NCBI RefSeq assembly: GCF_011369485.1
Contig: NZ_VXCA01000006.1
Location: forward strand, 1-64,000
From: Pseudomonas atagonensis
GTDB taxonomy: Bacteria; Pseudomonadota; Gammaproteobacteria; Pseudomonadales; Pseudomonadaceae
Direction of reading: 5' to 3'
Length of the DNA: 64,000 nt
Below, piece after piece: positions 51,574-60,683 of the stretch. Made by a program: the position numbers and the translations under genes. The notes below the pieces were generated by a model. That model made no database searches. It worked only from the letters and a program-made list of their open reading frames with translations, and was not told the DNA's origin. Numbering within the stretch: position 1 is the stretch's first letter; each line of letters starts with the position of its first letter.

Positions 51574-52538
51574 ATCTCGACGGCTGGTTGCCCATCCGTA
51601 TTGCCAAGACTGCCGGGCAATGGCGGGTCGATTGGTGCTGGTTTGGCGCGACACCGTTGCATCAGCCGTTTTTTCGCGATGCCGTCGACGCGGCGCTGCG
51701 CCTGCCGTTCAATCAGGCTTTTGCCCGACAGACGCCACTGGCAACGCTGGCCGAGTGGCAGGCCCAAAGCCCCGGCCTGGCGCCGAGCGCGTTTATTCTG
51801 CACGCCTCGCGCTGTGGTTCGACGCTGATCAGCCAGATGCTGGCGCGCCTCGACGATCACATCGTGGTGTCGGAACCGCCGCCGCTGGACACTTTGCTAC
51901 GCAGTGACCTTGCGGCGGCAGAGCGCCGCGCTGCGATTGGCGGTTTGCTCTCGGCTTACGGGCAACGACGCGGTGGTCACGAACAACATCTGGTGATCAA
52001 GCTCGACGCCTGGAACGTCGGTGAATGGCCGCTGTTGCGCGAGTGCTTCCCTGATACGCCATGGCTGTTTGTCTATCGCGATCCGCTGGAAATCGCCGTT
52101 TCTCACCTGCGCCGTCCGGGCATGCACATGGTGCCGGGAATGCTCGGCGAGTGTGTGCTGGATGATGGTTTGCCGTTTGCCGGGCGTGAGGATTTCATTG
52201 CCCGGCGCCTGGGGCGGTTGCTTGAGGCCGCTTTAGTGCATTGCCGTGACTCGGTTGGGCTGCCAGTGAATTACTCTGAGTTGCCTGAAGCGATGGCGGG
52301 GCGGTTGTCACGGTTTTTCCATTTGAGCGACGAGCAATGCCAGCGAGCATTGGCGGCAACCTCGCAACATGCCAAGCAACCTGCTCAGGACTTCGTGCCC
52401 GATGCCGAGGACAAGCGCCGCGAAGCCTCGGCGCTGTTACGGGAACGAGTGCAACACTTCGCGCAGGCTCCCTACGAGGCCCTGGAAAAATGGCGTGCTG
52501 CGCTCAGGGCTTCGCCGACAGATCAGCCATGCCCTTGA
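51549..52538 (+). CDS. Sulfotransferase (PAPS-dependent), second of two
   Basis: A 329-residue protein (ATG 51561 is an alternative start) overlapping the hydroxylase gene. The PAPS 5'-loop is [14 protein letters not shown] (residues 85-98) and the 3'-phosphate segment is [18 protein letters not shown]. The N-terminal 75 residues are an extra domain not seen in the first sulfotransferase ([21 protein letters not shown]). The two enzymes differ strongly in sequence, so different acceptors are likely. It is the last gene of the cluster and its 3' end overlaps the convergent slipin gene by 35 bp. Confidence 0.87.
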   Translation: MERAMERLNLDGWLPIRIAKTAGQWRVDWCWFGATPLHQPFFRDAVDAALRLPFNQAFARQTPLATLAEWQAQSPGLAPSAFILHASRCGSTLISQMLARLDDHIVVSEPPPLDTLLRSDLAAAERRAAIGGLLSAYGQRRGGHEQHLVIKLDAWNVGEWPLLRECFPDTPWLFVYRDPLEIAVSHLRRPGMHMVPGMLGECVLDDGLPFAGREDFIARRLGRLLEAALVHCRDSVGLPVNYSELPEAMAGRLSRFFHLSDEQCQRALAATSQHAKQPAQDFVPDAEDKRREASALLRERVQHFAQAPYEALEKWRAALRASPTDQPCP

Positions 52539-53268
52539 GCAATTCGATCGGCAGCGGAAAGACAATCGTCGAACTCTTGTCGCCGGCAATCGAACTCAAG
52601 GTCTGCATGTAACGAAGCTGCATGGCACCAGGCTGGCGGCCCAACATTTCCGCCGCTTGCATGAGTTTTTCCGAGGCCTGCAATTCGCCTTCGGCGTGAA
52701 TCACTTTGGCCCGTCGTTCGCGCTCGGCTTCGGCCTGTCGGGCGATGGCTCGGACCATCGACTCGTTGAGGTCGACATGCTTGATCTCGACGTTGGCAAC
52801 CTTGATACCCCAGGCATCGGTCTGCGCGTCGAGCACTTGCTGGATGTCGATGTTCAACTGCTCGCGCTCGGCCAGCAGCTCGTCCAGTTCATGTTTGCCG
52901 AGCACCGCGCGCAGCGTGGTCTGGGCCAGTTGGCTCGTGGCCGACAAAAAGTCTTCGACCTGGATGATCGCTTTCTGCGGATCGAGCACACGGAAATACA
53001 GCACCGCGTTGACCTTGACCGAGACGTTGTCGCGGGTGATCACGTCCTGCGGTGGTACGTCGAGGACGATGGTGCGCAGGTCGACCCGGACCATTTGCTG
53101 CACCACTGGAATCAGCAGGATCAGCCCCGGGCCTTTGACCTGCCAGAACCGTCCGAGCTGGAACACCACGCCGCGTTCGTATTCGCGCAGGATGCGGAAC
53201 GTTGAGCCAGCGAGGGCGATCACCAATAAGAGCAGCGCAACAAAACCGATTTGCAGACCCATGATCAC
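52504..53268 (-). CDS. Slipin / stomatin-like SPFH membrane protein
   Basis: A 254-residue protein with one N-terminal membrane helix (about residues 5-25) and an SPFH domain ([20 protein letters not shown]...[29 protein letters not shown]). It ends in a helical oligomerisation region ([25 protein letters not shown]). Slipins form oligomers in membrane microdomains and are typically paired with an NfeD protein, as here (4-bp overlap with the upstream gene). Confidence 0.93.
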   Translation of the reverse strand: MIMGLQIGFVALLLLVIALAGSTFRILREYERGVVFQLGRFWQVKGPGLILLIPVVQQMVRVDLRTIVLDVPPQDVITRDNVSVKVNAVLYFRVLDPQKAIIQVEDFLSATSQLAQTTLRAVLGKHELDELLAEREQLNIDIQQVLDAQTDAWGIKVANVEIKHVDLNESMVRAIARQAEAERERRAKVIHAEGELQASEKLMQAAEMLGRQPGAMQLRYMQTLSSIAGDKSSTIVFPLPIELLKGMADLSAKP

Positions 53269-53795
53269 TCTCCGAGTGGCGCCGCGTCAGCCGCGGCCAC
53301 TTGCAACAACAATCCCTTGCGACCCACCACGCGCACGGTTTGTCCGCTGTGCAGCGGTGTGGCGCTGAGCACCTGCCAGCGTTCTCCCTGCAATTGCACC
53401 CAACCGTTGCGCGCATCGCCCGGTTGTACCGTGGTGATCGCGGTCACGCTGCCGAGCAGTCCGGCGTCGCCACTGACCGCGTGGCGCGGGCGAGTCTTCA
53501 GCGCTCGAATCAACAGCGCGACCAGCAGCAGGGCGCTGATCAGACCGAGGCCAATCATCATTGGCACCGGCAATTCGGCGTTACTCAAAATCAGCGCGCC
53601 AATCACGAACATGACAATCCCGCCGAGGCCGATCACCCCGTAATTGGGCAGCGCGGCCTCGGCAATCAGAAACGTGATGCCCAAAGTGATCAGCCACAGA
53701 CCGAGCGGGCTCATCGCCGGCAACGGCGTGTCTGCGGCGAGGGCGGATCCGCTCAGCAGCAGTAGCAAGGCAGACGCACAACATCGGCTGTTCAC
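53265..53795 (-). CDS. NfeD-family membrane protein, slipin partner
   Basis: A 176-residue protein from GTG 53795, which has GGAGG five to six bases upstream and gives a clean signal peptide ([21 protein letters not shown]); ATG 53816 and 53867 are longer alternatives. Three or four transmembrane segments are followed by a C-terminal OB-fold NfeD domain ([30 protein letters not shown]). It is the short form without the ClpP-like protease domain. Together with the slipin it probably organises membrane microdomains or quality control. Confidence 0.87.
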   Translation of the reverse strand: MNSRCCASALLLLLSGSALAADTPLPAMSPLGLWLITLGITFLIAEAALPNYGVIGLGGIVMFVIGALILSNAELPVPMMIGLGLISALLLVALLIRALKTRPRHAVSGDAGLLGSVTAITTVQPGDARNGWVQLQGERWQVLSATPLHSGQTVRVVGRKGLLLQVAAADAAPLGE

Positions 53796-53969
53796 GTGAC
53801 CCTCCGCGAGCGTCATGGCTGGTTCTTTCAGTCTAGTTGAGGGTTGCGCTGGATGAATTTTGATCAATGTGCGCAGGTGTCCGGTGAGCGGATTTCCTTT
53901 CGCACGCGGCCTGCCGAACTAGACTCAAAGACACAGGAACCAACGTTCAGCGCAACACCGAGGTGCATC

Positions 53970-54431
53970 ATGCGCATGGCTAGAAAAGTGCAAAGCAGCC
54001 TGACCCGGGCGCATTGCGACTACGACATCGTTGCCCATCCGCACTCGTCCAGCAGTCTGGAAACCGCCCGCGTGTCCGGGGTTCCGGCCGAGCGGGTGGC
54101 AAAATCGGTGATCCTCGACGATCACCACGGGCACTACCTGATGGCGGTGTTGCCTGCCAGCCGTCACCTGGACTTGAGCAAAGTGCGCAGCAGTGGCGAA
54201 TGGCAGATCACTCGCGAAAGCAACCTGGCGCACATCTTCGACGACTGCGAACGCGGCGCGGTGCCGCCGCTGGGTGATTCCTACGGGCTGGACATGGTCA
54301 TCGACCCGCTGCTGACCCGCCAGCAAGACATCTATCTGGAGGCCGGCAACCATCACAACCTGCTGCACATGGGCATGCCGGAGTTTCTGAAAATGGTGCC
54401 GCATGCCGAGGTGCGAGAGTTGAGTCACTAA
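53970..54431 (+). CDS. YbaK/ProX-type aminoacyl-tRNA deacylase-like protein
   Basis: A 153-residue protein with the YbaK/EbsC fold: ETARVSGVPAERVAKSVILDD (containing the conserved lysine in AKSVIL), GHYLMAVLPASRHLDL and GAVPPLGDSYGLDMVID. The family hydrolyses mischarged tRNA such as Cys- or Ala-tRNA(Pro) in trans. ATG 53970 follows AGGTG. It stands alone, downstream of nothing obviously related. Confidence 0.85.
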   Translation: MRMARKVQSSLTRAHCDYDIVAHPHSSSSLETARVSGVPAERVAKSVILDDHHGHYLMAVLPASRHLDLSKVRSSGEWQITRESNLAHIFDDCERGAVPPLGDSYGLDMVIDPLLTRQQDIYLEAGNHHNLLHMGMPEFLKMVPHAEVRELSH

Positions 54432-54449
54432 AATCGCGACGCAGCCACT

Positions 54450-54522
54450 GACGCTTTCGCGAGCAAGCCCGCTCCCACAGGTTGAACGCATTCCCCTGTG
54501 GGAGCGGGCTTGCTCGCGAATG
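54450..54522. repeat. REP/REPIN element
   Basis: Inverted copies TTTCGCGAGCAAGCCCGCTC and GTGGGAGCGGGCTTGCTCGC are separated by about 17 bp in the gap between the deacylase and DUF2789 genes; this is the common REP type in the window. Confidence 0.92.
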
Positions 54523-54558
54523 ATCTTTCACACACAGATTTCTTGAAGGAGATCAGCA

Positions 54559-54804
54559 ATGGAACAACCCACTCACAGCCTTCCCTCCCTGTTCAAACAA
54601 CTCGGCCTGGACAACGACCCGGTCAGCATTGATCAGTTCATTGCCACCCATTCCCCGTTGAAACCTGAACTGCATTTGGCGGACGCGTTTTTCTGGACGA
54701 AGAGCCAATCGCAGTTTTTACGGGACGAGATTCTCGATGATGCCGATTGGGCGGAGGTGGTGGATCAGTTGAATTTGTTGATGCGGAAAGGGCGTTCAGG
54801 CTAA
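54559..54804 (+). CDS. DUF2789 family protein
   Basis: An 81-residue soluble protein (MEQPTHSLPSLFKQLGLDNDPVSIDQFIATHSPL...DEILDDADWAEVVDQLNLLMRKG) matching the compact all-helical DUF2789 family common in gamma-proteobacteria. Function unknown. AAGGAG precedes the ATG. Confidence 0.82.
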   Translation: MEQPTHSLPSLFKQLGLDNDPVSIDQFIATHSPLKPELHLADAFFWTKSQSQFLRDEILDDADWAEVVDQLNLLMRKGRSG

Positions 54805-54872
54805 TCAACTTCTACCCGCTGTCATTTAGCTGGAGTTGCCAGTTGTAGGTGATCGAAAAATAGACCAAAATC

Positions 54873-54892
54873 AAGACCTAAATTGAGGTCTT
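54873..54892. promoter_or_regulatory. Inverted-repeat operator of the toxin-antitoxin operon
   Basis: AAGACCT and AGGTCTT, separated by 6 bp, lie just before the antitoxin ATG. Antitoxins of this class repress their own operon by binding such palindromes, so this is a likely autoregulatory site. Confidence 0.65.
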
Positions 54893-54897
54893 TTATT

Positions 54898-55143
54898 ATG
54901 CAGAGTGTTTTGGCCGATATGGCTGTCAGTGTTTCCGAACTAAAGAAAAACCCATCCGCCGTTCTAAGCGGCGCTCATGGCGGTGCTGTGGCCGTTCTCA
55001 ATCACAACCGCGTCATGGGTTACATGGTGCCTGCCGATGTTTACGAAGCAATGATGGAGAGGCTTGATGATCTAGAGCTTGCTGAAATCGTTCGCGCCCG
55101 CAGCCATGAGACGCCAATTTCGGTAAGCCTGGATGACCTATAA
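54898..55143 (+). CDS. Phd/YefM-type antitoxin
   Basis: An 81-residue protein from ATG 54898. Its N-terminal DNA-binding fold has the family core SVSELKKNPSAVLSGAHGGAVAVLNHNRVMGYMVPADVYE and its C-terminal tail (residues about 55-81) would wrap the toxin. It overlaps the downstream toxin gene by 11 bp. It neutralises the RelE-like toxin and represses the operon, probably at the inverted repeat directly upstream. Confidence 0.88.
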   Translation: MQSVLADMAVSVSELKKNPSAVLSGAHGGAVAVLNHNRVMGYMVPADVYEAMMERLDDLELAEIVRARSHETPISVSLDDL

Positions 55144-55414
55144 GCTCGAATTTCTGCCGTCTGCTCATAAAGAGTGGAATAAGTTGGGTCATACGCTTCG
55201 AGAACAATTCAAAAAGAAGCTTGGTGAGAGGTTGAAGCTGCCACGGGTCTCTGCCGATGCGCTGCATGGAATGCCTGACTGTTACAAAATCAAGCTTAAG
55301 GCTTCCGGTTATCGCCTGGTTTATCAGGTGATTGATGAACGGGTTGTTGTCTCTGTGGTTGCAGTGGGCAAACGTGAGCGCAGTGGTGTTTACGAGAATG
55401 CGAAAAAGCGTTGA
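55133..55414 (+). CDS. RelE/StbE-type mRNA interferase toxin
   Basis: A 93-residue protein with the RelE fold: KLEFLPSAHKEWNKL, LRVSADALHG-like loop, CYKIKLKASGYRLVYQVIDERVVVSVVAVGKRE and a C-terminal basic tail. The arginine and lysine residues expected for ribosome-dependent mRNA cleavage are present (R52-like in GYRLVYQ, KRER near the end). It appears intact and is paired with the overlapping antitoxin. Confidence 0.88.
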   Translation: MTYKLEFLPSAHKEWNKLGHTLREQFKKKLGERLKLPRVSADALHGMPDCYKIKLKASGYRLVYQVIDERVVVSVVAVGKRERSGVYENAKKR

Positions 55415-55501
55415 GTAGCCACTGAGCGAAATTCCTTTCCCCCGAATCAGTTCAATTGTTTCAAAACTTGACTGAATTTCCCCTCCAATGCGATATTGAT
55501 A

Positions 55502-55515
55502 GTTAGCAAACTAAC
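55502..55515. promoter_or_regulatory. Candidate MarR operator
   Basis: The palindrome GTTAG-CAAA-CTAAC lies immediately upstream of the MarR GTG start. MarR regulators usually bind palindromes of this size that overlap their own promoter, so it probably controls the efflux operon. Confidence 0.6.
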
Positions 55516-55518
55516 AGT

Positions 55519-55986
55519 GTGCATTGTCCCGTGCCCGATTCCCTCGACGCTCTCCAGATGAACATCAGCAGTGCCATGGTGGTGGCCGCCAGGCATTGGC
55601 GGAAGATCTGCCAGACCACGCTGGTCAACTATGGAATTTCCGAAGCCTGCGCCGTGCCGTTGTTGATGATCGGGCGGCTGGGCGAGGGTGTGCGCCAAGT
55701 GCAGGTGGCGCAGGCGGCGGGGATGGAGTCGCCGTCGCTGGTGCGCCTGCTCGATCAGCTGTGCCATTCGGGCTACGTCTGCCGTACCGAAGACGCGCAG
55801 GATCGCCGCGCCAAGTGCCTGAGCCTGACCGACAGCGGTCGTGAGCTGGTGCAAGCGGTCGAAGTCGAACTGGTGCGCCTGCGTCACGAAGTGCTCGAAG
55901 GCATCGATCAAAGTGATCTGGAGGCTACGCTTCGGGTACTGCGCGCTTTTGAGGCGGCGAGTCCGCCAGTGGTGGTCAATTCTTGA
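55519..55986 (+). CDS. MarR-family transcriptional regulator
   Basis: A 155-residue protein from GTG 55519 (GTG 55531 is an alternative). The winged helix lies at about residues 50-115 (RQVQVAQAAGMESPSLVRLLDQLCHSGYVCRTEDAQDRRAKCLSLTDSG), flanked by dimerisation helices. Its stop overlaps the start of the FUSC gene (TTGA), so it is the first gene of the efflux operon and most likely its repressor, released by aromatic acids or phenolic compounds as in related systems. Confidence 0.9.
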   Translation: MHCPVPDSLDALQMNISSAMVVAARHWRKICQTTLVNYGISEACAVPLLMIGRLGEGVRQVQVAQAAGMESPSLVRLLDQLCHSGYVCRTEDAQDRRAKCLSLTDSGRELVQAVEVELVRLRHEVLEGIDQSDLEATLRVLRAFEAASPPVVVNS

Positions 55987-58046
55987 ACGGTTTTTTCTCC
56001 GGTATTCCGCCGGCCCGGGACTGGTTCTACGGGGTCCGAACCTTTGCGGCGTCGATGATCGCGCTGTACATCGCCCTGCTCATGCAAATGCCGCGTCCGT
56101 ATTGGGCGATGGCCACGGTGTACATCGTCTCCAGCCCGTTCCTCGGGCCGACCAGCTCCAAAGCCTTGTACCGCGCCATCGGCACCTTTCTCGGTGCGGC
56201 GGCGGCGGTTTTTTTCGTGCCGATGTTCGTGCAGAGCCCTTATGTTTTGGTGGTGGTCATCGCGCTGTGGACGGGGATTCTGTTGTTCCTGTCATTGCAT
56301 TTGCGGACAGCCAACAGCTACGCGCTGATGCTCGCCGGCTACACCTTGCCGCTGATTGCCCTGCCGGTGGTGGATAACCCGCTGGCGGTGTGGGACGTCG
56401 CGGAAGCGCGTACCGAAGAGATCTTCCTCGGCATCGCCGTCGCCGCTGTGGTGGGTGCGATGTTCTGGCCGCGTCGTCTGGCGCCCGTGTTCAACGATGC
56501 CGTGAGCAAGTGGTTCGCCGACGCGACAACCTACAGCCTGAAATTCCTCAGCCGCGACGTGCAGCCCGAAGAAGTCACGGCGCTGCGCATGGCCATGGTC
56601 GCCAGCTTCAACAGCCTCGAATTGATGATCGGCCAGTTGCCCCACGAAGGCTCGCGGCCGCAAACCGTGCGCAACACCAAAGAACTGCGCGGGCGCATGA
56701 TCCATCTGCTGCCGGTGATCGATGCGCTGGAAGACTCGCTCTACGCGCTCGAACGGCGTACGCCAGAGTTGGTGGAGAAATTCGCGCCGCTGCTGGCCGC
56801 GACCCGCGAATGGCTCGGGCACAAGGATGCCGATCTCGACCGCTGGCAAGCCTTGAAAGATCAGCTCGAGGCCCTGCAACCAAGCGCCGAAGCGCTGGAA
56901 GATCGCAAGCAGTTGCTGTTCTCCAACTCGATTTATCGCCTCGGCGAATTCATCGATCTGTGGCAGGACTGCCGCAGCCTGCAGGATGCGATTCTCTGCG
57001 AACGCCAGGACAGTTGGCGCGCGGTATACCGGCACTGGCGACTCGGGCGTCTGACGCCGTTTATCGACCGTGGCCTGATGCTGTATTCGGTGGTCTCGAC
57101 GATTTTGGCCATCATCGTCGCCTCGACGCTGTGGATTTTGCTGGGCTGGCCTGACGGCGGCAGCGCGGTGATTCTGGCAGCGGTGGCGTGCAGTTTCTTC
57201 GCCTCGATGGACGACCCGGCGCCGCAGATCTACCGGTTCTTTTTCTGGACCGGGATGTCGGTGCTGTTCGCCAGCCTTTATCTGTTTTTGATCCTGCCGA
57301 ACCTGCATGACTTTCCGATGCTGGTGCTGGCGTTTTCGATTCCGTTCATTTGTGTCGGCACTCTGACGGTGCAGCCGCGTTTCTACCTCGGCATGCTGCT
57401 GACGCTGGTCAACACCTCGTCGTTCATCAGCATTCAGGGCGCTTACGACGCGGACTTCTTTGCTTTTGTGAACTCCAACCTTGCCGGTCCGATGGGTTTG
57501 TTGTTCGCGTTTATCTGGACTTTGATCGCCCGTCCGTTCGGCGTCGAACTGGCGGCCAAACGTCTGACCCGTTTCAGTTGGAAGGACATCGTGCACATGA
57601 CCGAGCCGGCCAACTTGGCCGAACACCGGCAACTGGGCGTGCAGTTGCTCGACCGTTTGATGCAGCACCTGCCACGGCTGGCGATGACGGGGCAGGACAC
57701 CGGCATCGCCATGCGTGAAGTGCGTGTCGGGCTGAATCTGCTCGACTTGCTCGCCTACACCCCGCGAGTGACCGGCGCGCCGAACGTTTTGTTGCAGCAA
57801 GTGGTCAGTGAAGTCGGCGAGTATTTCCGCGCCTGCCTCAAGGCCGGCGAACGCTTGCCGGCGCCGGCCGCATTGCTGATGACCATGGATCGCACCCGTC
57901 GCGCACTCAATGGCCACGGCGACGATGAAACCCGTCTAAACCTGTTGCACGCCTTGAGCGGTTTGCGTCTGGCGTTGCTGCCCGGCGTTGAATTCGTTTC
58001 CAGCGCCGAGCCCGAAGAACCGCTGCCCGATGGAGCGCCCCTATGA
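55983..58046 (+). CDS. FUSC/AaeB-like inner-membrane efflux protein
   Basis: A 687-residue protein from TTG 55983. It has two membrane blocks (about residues 15-170 and 355-520) with a soluble helical region after each, the arrangement of the FUSC/AaeB (p-hydroxybenzoate) exporter family. Conserved segments include ARDWFYGVRTFAASMIALYIALLMQMPRPYWAM and SRDVQPEEVTALRMAMV. It works with the following small DUF1656 protein, HlyD adaptor and outer-membrane factor. Confidence 0.9.
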   Translation: MNGFFSGIPPARDWFYGVRTFAASMIALYIALLMQMPRPYWAMATVYIVSSPFLGPTSSKALYRAIGTFLGAAAAVFFVPMFVQSPYVLVVVIALWTGILLFLSLHLRTANSYALMLAGYTLPLIALPVVDNPLAVWDVAEARTEEIFLGIAVAAVVGAMFWPRRLAPVFNDAVSKWFADATTYSLKFLSRDVQPEEVTALRMAMVASFNSLELMIGQLPHEGSRPQTVRNTKELRGRMIHLLPVIDALEDSLYALERRTPELVEKFAPLLAATREWLGHKDADLDRWQALKDQLEALQPSAEALEDRKQLLFSNSIYRLGEFIDLWQDCRSLQDAILCERQDSWRAVYRHWRLGRLTPFIDRGLMLYSVVSTILAIIVASTLWILLGWPDGGSAVILAAVACSFFASMDDPAPQIYRFFFWTGMSVLFASLYLFLILPNLHDFPMLVLAFSIPFICVGTLTVQPRFYLGMLLTLVNTSSFISIQGAYDADFFAFVNSNLAGPMGLLFAFIWTLIARPFGVELAAKRLTRFSWKDIVHMTEPANLAEHRQLGVQLLDRLMQHLPRLAMTGQDTGIAMREVRVGLNLLDLLAYTPRVTGAPNVLLQQVVSEVGEYFRACLKAGERLPAPAALLMTMDRTRRALNGHGDDETRLNLLHALSGLRLALLPGVEFVSSAEPEEPLPDGAPL

Positions 58047-58252
58047 TCGGTGATCTGGACATCAGCGGCATTTTCCTGCCGACCCTGCTGGTGTTGATGG
58101 GCATCACTTATGTGCTGTTTTTGTTGGTGCATGCCGTGCTGACGCGCGTGCACTTTTACCGTCTGGTCTGGCACCGGGCATTGTTCAACGTGGCCCTCTA
58201 CGCGGTACTGCTGTACGGCGTGGACTCACTCAGTCGATACCTGATGACATGA
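58043..58252 (+). CDS. DUF1656 small membrane protein (AaeX-like)
   Basis: A 69-residue protein with two predicted helices (about residues 8-30 and 44-65). It overlaps both neighbours by 4 bp and matches the AaeX/DUF1656 subunit normally found between the FUSC and HlyD genes of such pumps. Confidence 0.88.
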   Translation: MIGDLDISGIFLPTLLVLMGITYVLFLLVHAVLTRVHFYRLVWHRALFNVALYAVLLYGVDSLSRYLMT

Positions 58253-59151
58253 AAAAACCGTTTTTGACCCTCGGTCGCGTGGTACTGACCCTGCTGATCG
58301 TGACTTTTGCCGTTGTCCTCGTCTGGCGCATGGTGATGTATTACATGTTCGCGCCGTGGACCCGTGACGGCCACATTCGCGCCGACATCATCCAGATCGC
58401 CCCGGACGTGTCCGGTTTGATCCAGCAGGTGGAAGTGAAAGACAACCAGTTGATCAAGCGTGGTCAGGTGTTGTTCAGTATCGACCAGGACCGCTTCAAA
58501 CTGGCCCTGCGTCAGGCCAAGGCAGCCGTCGCCGACCGCGAAGAAACCCTCGCCCAAGCGCAGCGTGAAGCCAAGCGTAACCGTGGCCTCGGCAACCTCG
58601 TGCCGGCCGAGCAACTGGAAGAAAGCCAATCGAAAGTCGCCCGCGCGCAATCGGCACTGGCCGAAGCGTTGGTGACCGTGGACAGCGCCCAGCTCAACCT
58701 CGACCGCTCGGTGATCCGCAGTCCGGTCGACGGTTACGTCAACGACCGTGCGCCGCGCCCGCAGGAATTCGTCACCGCCGGACGTCCGGTGTTGTCGGTG
58801 GTCGACAGTAACTCGTTTCACATCGACGGTTATTTCGAAGAAACCAAACTCGACGGTATTCATGTCGGCCAATCGGTGGATATCCGCGTGATCGGCGACA
58901 AAGCCAAGCTGCGCGGGCATGTCGAAAGCATCGTTGCCGGTATCGAAGACCGCGACCGCACCAGCGGCAGCAACCTGCTGCCGAACGTCAACCCGGCGTT
59001 CAGCTGGGTGCGGCTGGCGCAGCGGATTCCGGTGCGGATCGCCTTTGATGACGTGCCGGAAGACTTCCGCATGATCGCCGGGCGTACGGCCACGGTGTCG
59101 ATCATCGACGATCAGCCAGTCGACAAGCGCAAGCAGGAGCCCGGGCAATGA
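58249..59151 (+). CDS. HlyD/AaeA-type membrane fusion protein
   Basis: A 300-residue adaptor with an N-terminal helix (about residues 10-30), lipoyl motifs (IAPDVSGLIQQVEVKDNQLIKRGQVLF, DRSVIRSPVDGYVND), a short hairpin and a beta-barrel domain. Its ATG overlaps the DUF1656 stop and its TGA overlaps the next ATG, so the operon is tightly coupled. Confidence 0.92.
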   Translation: MKKPFLTLGRVVLTLLIVTFAVVLVWRMVMYYMFAPWTRDGHIRADIIQIAPDVSGLIQQVEVKDNQLIKRGQVLFSIDQDRFKLALRQAKAAVADREETLAQAQREAKRNRGLGNLVPAEQLEESQSKVARAQSALAEALVTVDSAQLNLDRSVIRSPVDGYVNDRAPRPQEFVTAGRPVLSVVDSNSFHIDGYFEETKLDGIHVGQSVDIRVIGDKAKLRGHVESIVAGIEDRDRTSGSNLLPNVNPAFSWVRLAQRIPVRIAFDDVPEDFRMIAGRTATVSIIDDQPVDKRKQEPGQ

Positions 59152-60590
59152 ACAGGGCGCTGATGATCGCCGGGTTGGGCGTGATGCTCTCGGCCTGTCA
59201 GATGGTCGGGCCGGATTATCACGTGCCCGAAGACGCTGCGGTCCAGCGCAAAGACTTTCAGGGCGAGTTGGCGGTGGACGGCAAACCGGTGGTGTCGGCG
59301 CCCGTGCCGGCCGACTGGTGGCGGTTGTACAAGGACCCGCGTCTGGATCAACTGGTGCAGCAGGCCATGGCCTCCAACACCGATCTGCGCGTTGCGGCGG
59401 CTAACTTGCAACGCGCCCGTGCTCAGGTCGATGAGGCCGAGGCAGCCGGTGGCTGGAGCGCTGGCGTGAAAATGGGCGCACAGCGCTTGCAGGAATCCGG
59501 TCAGGCATTTTTGCTGCCGGAAAAAGTGCCGGTTGCCAACGTCGGCGATATTGGCATCAGCGCTTCGTATCAGTTTGACCTGTGGGGCACGCTGCAGCGC
59601 GGGATCGAAGGCGCGAAGGCCAATGCCGACGCGACTCAGGCTGCCGCCGACACCGCACGCATCACGCTGGTGGCGGACGTGGTTCGTGCCTATACGCAAG
59701 TCTGCGCGGCCAACGAAGAACGGGAAATTGCTCAGCACTCCCTCGATCTGCAATCGCAAGGCACTACGCTGATCCAGCGTTTGCGTGACGCCGGACGGGG
59801 CGATGAAACCCAGGTCACCCGTTCGCAAACCCAATTCAAATCCCTGCGCGCCGACTTGCCGCGCTACGAAGCGGCGCGTCAGGCCGGTTTGTTCCGCCTG
59901 TCGATGTTGCTGGCCAAACCGGTCGATCAGTTGCCTGCCGGCACTGCAACCTGCGCCGAACTGCCGAAAATCGCCCAATTGGTGCCGGTTGGCGATGGCG
60001 CCGCGCTGCTCAAGCGCCGCCCGGATATTCGTCAGGCTGAACGACGTCTGGCGGCTTCGACCGCCGGCATCGGCGTCGCCACCGGCGAGCTGTACCCGGA
60101 CATCAGCATCGGCGCGACTATCGGCACCGTCGGCATCATCGACGACCTCGGTGATCCGTCGACCAATCGCTGGGGCTTCGGCCCGTCGCTGAGCTGGAAA
60201 GTCCCGACCAATGGCGCTCGTGCGCGCATTCGCGAAGCAGAAGCGGCGACACAGGGTGCACTGGCGCATTTCGATGGCGTAGTGCTCAACGCCATTCGCG
60301 AAACCCAGACCGGCCTGGCCCAATACTCGGCGTTACTGCAACGTCGCGATGCGCTGGCCGAAGCCGAACAGTCGGCGAAACTCGCCGCAGACCAGACTCA
60401 CCGCTTCTTCCAGGCCGGCCGCGAGTCGTTCCTCGCCGACCTGCAAGCGACGCGAACCTACACCGACGTCACCGCGCAACTGGCCGCCGCCAATACGCAA
60501 GTTGCGATGAGCCAGATCGATTTGTTCCTTGCCCTCGGCGGCGGTTGGGAAAGCGGACGAACGCAAGCTTCAAGCGCGAGCAAACCCTGA
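59148..60590 (+). CDS. NodT-family outer-membrane factor lipoprotein
   Basis: A 480-residue protein with lipobox LSAC (C17) and two OEP domains (MVGPDYHVPEDAAVQ, LLKRRPDIRQAERRLAAS, LALGGGWESG). It completes the FUSC tripartite pump. It is distinct from the OMF at 25.6-27.1 kb. Confidence 0.92.
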   Translation: MNRALMIAGLGVMLSACQMVGPDYHVPEDAAVQRKDFQGELAVDGKPVVSAPVPADWWRLYKDPRLDQLVQQAMASNTDLRVAAANLQRARAQVDEAEAAGGWSAGVKMGAQRLQESGQAFLLPEKVPVANVGDIGISASYQFDLWGTLQRGIEGAKANADATQAAADTARITLVADVVRAYTQVCAANEEREIAQHSLDLQSQGTTLIQRLRDAGRGDETQVTRSQTQFKSLRADLPRYEAARQAGLFRLSMLLAKPVDQLPAGTATCAELPKIAQLVPVGDGAALLKRRPDIRQAERRLAASTAGIGVATGELYPDISIGATIGTVGIIDDLGDPSTNRWGFGPSLSWKVPTNGARARIREAEAATQGALAHFDGVVLNAIRETQTGLAQYSALLQRRDALAEAEQSAKLAADQTHRFFQAGRESFLADLQATRTYTDVTAQLAAANTQVAMSQIDLFLALGGGWESGRTQASSASKP

Positions 60591-60683
60591 CGCCGTAGCT
60601 ATGCTTTGAAGTGTTGGAAGGGTGCCTCGAGCAACGCACTCTTTCAGCGCACATTGCTAGCGCTGGTCTAGGGGAAACCAATA

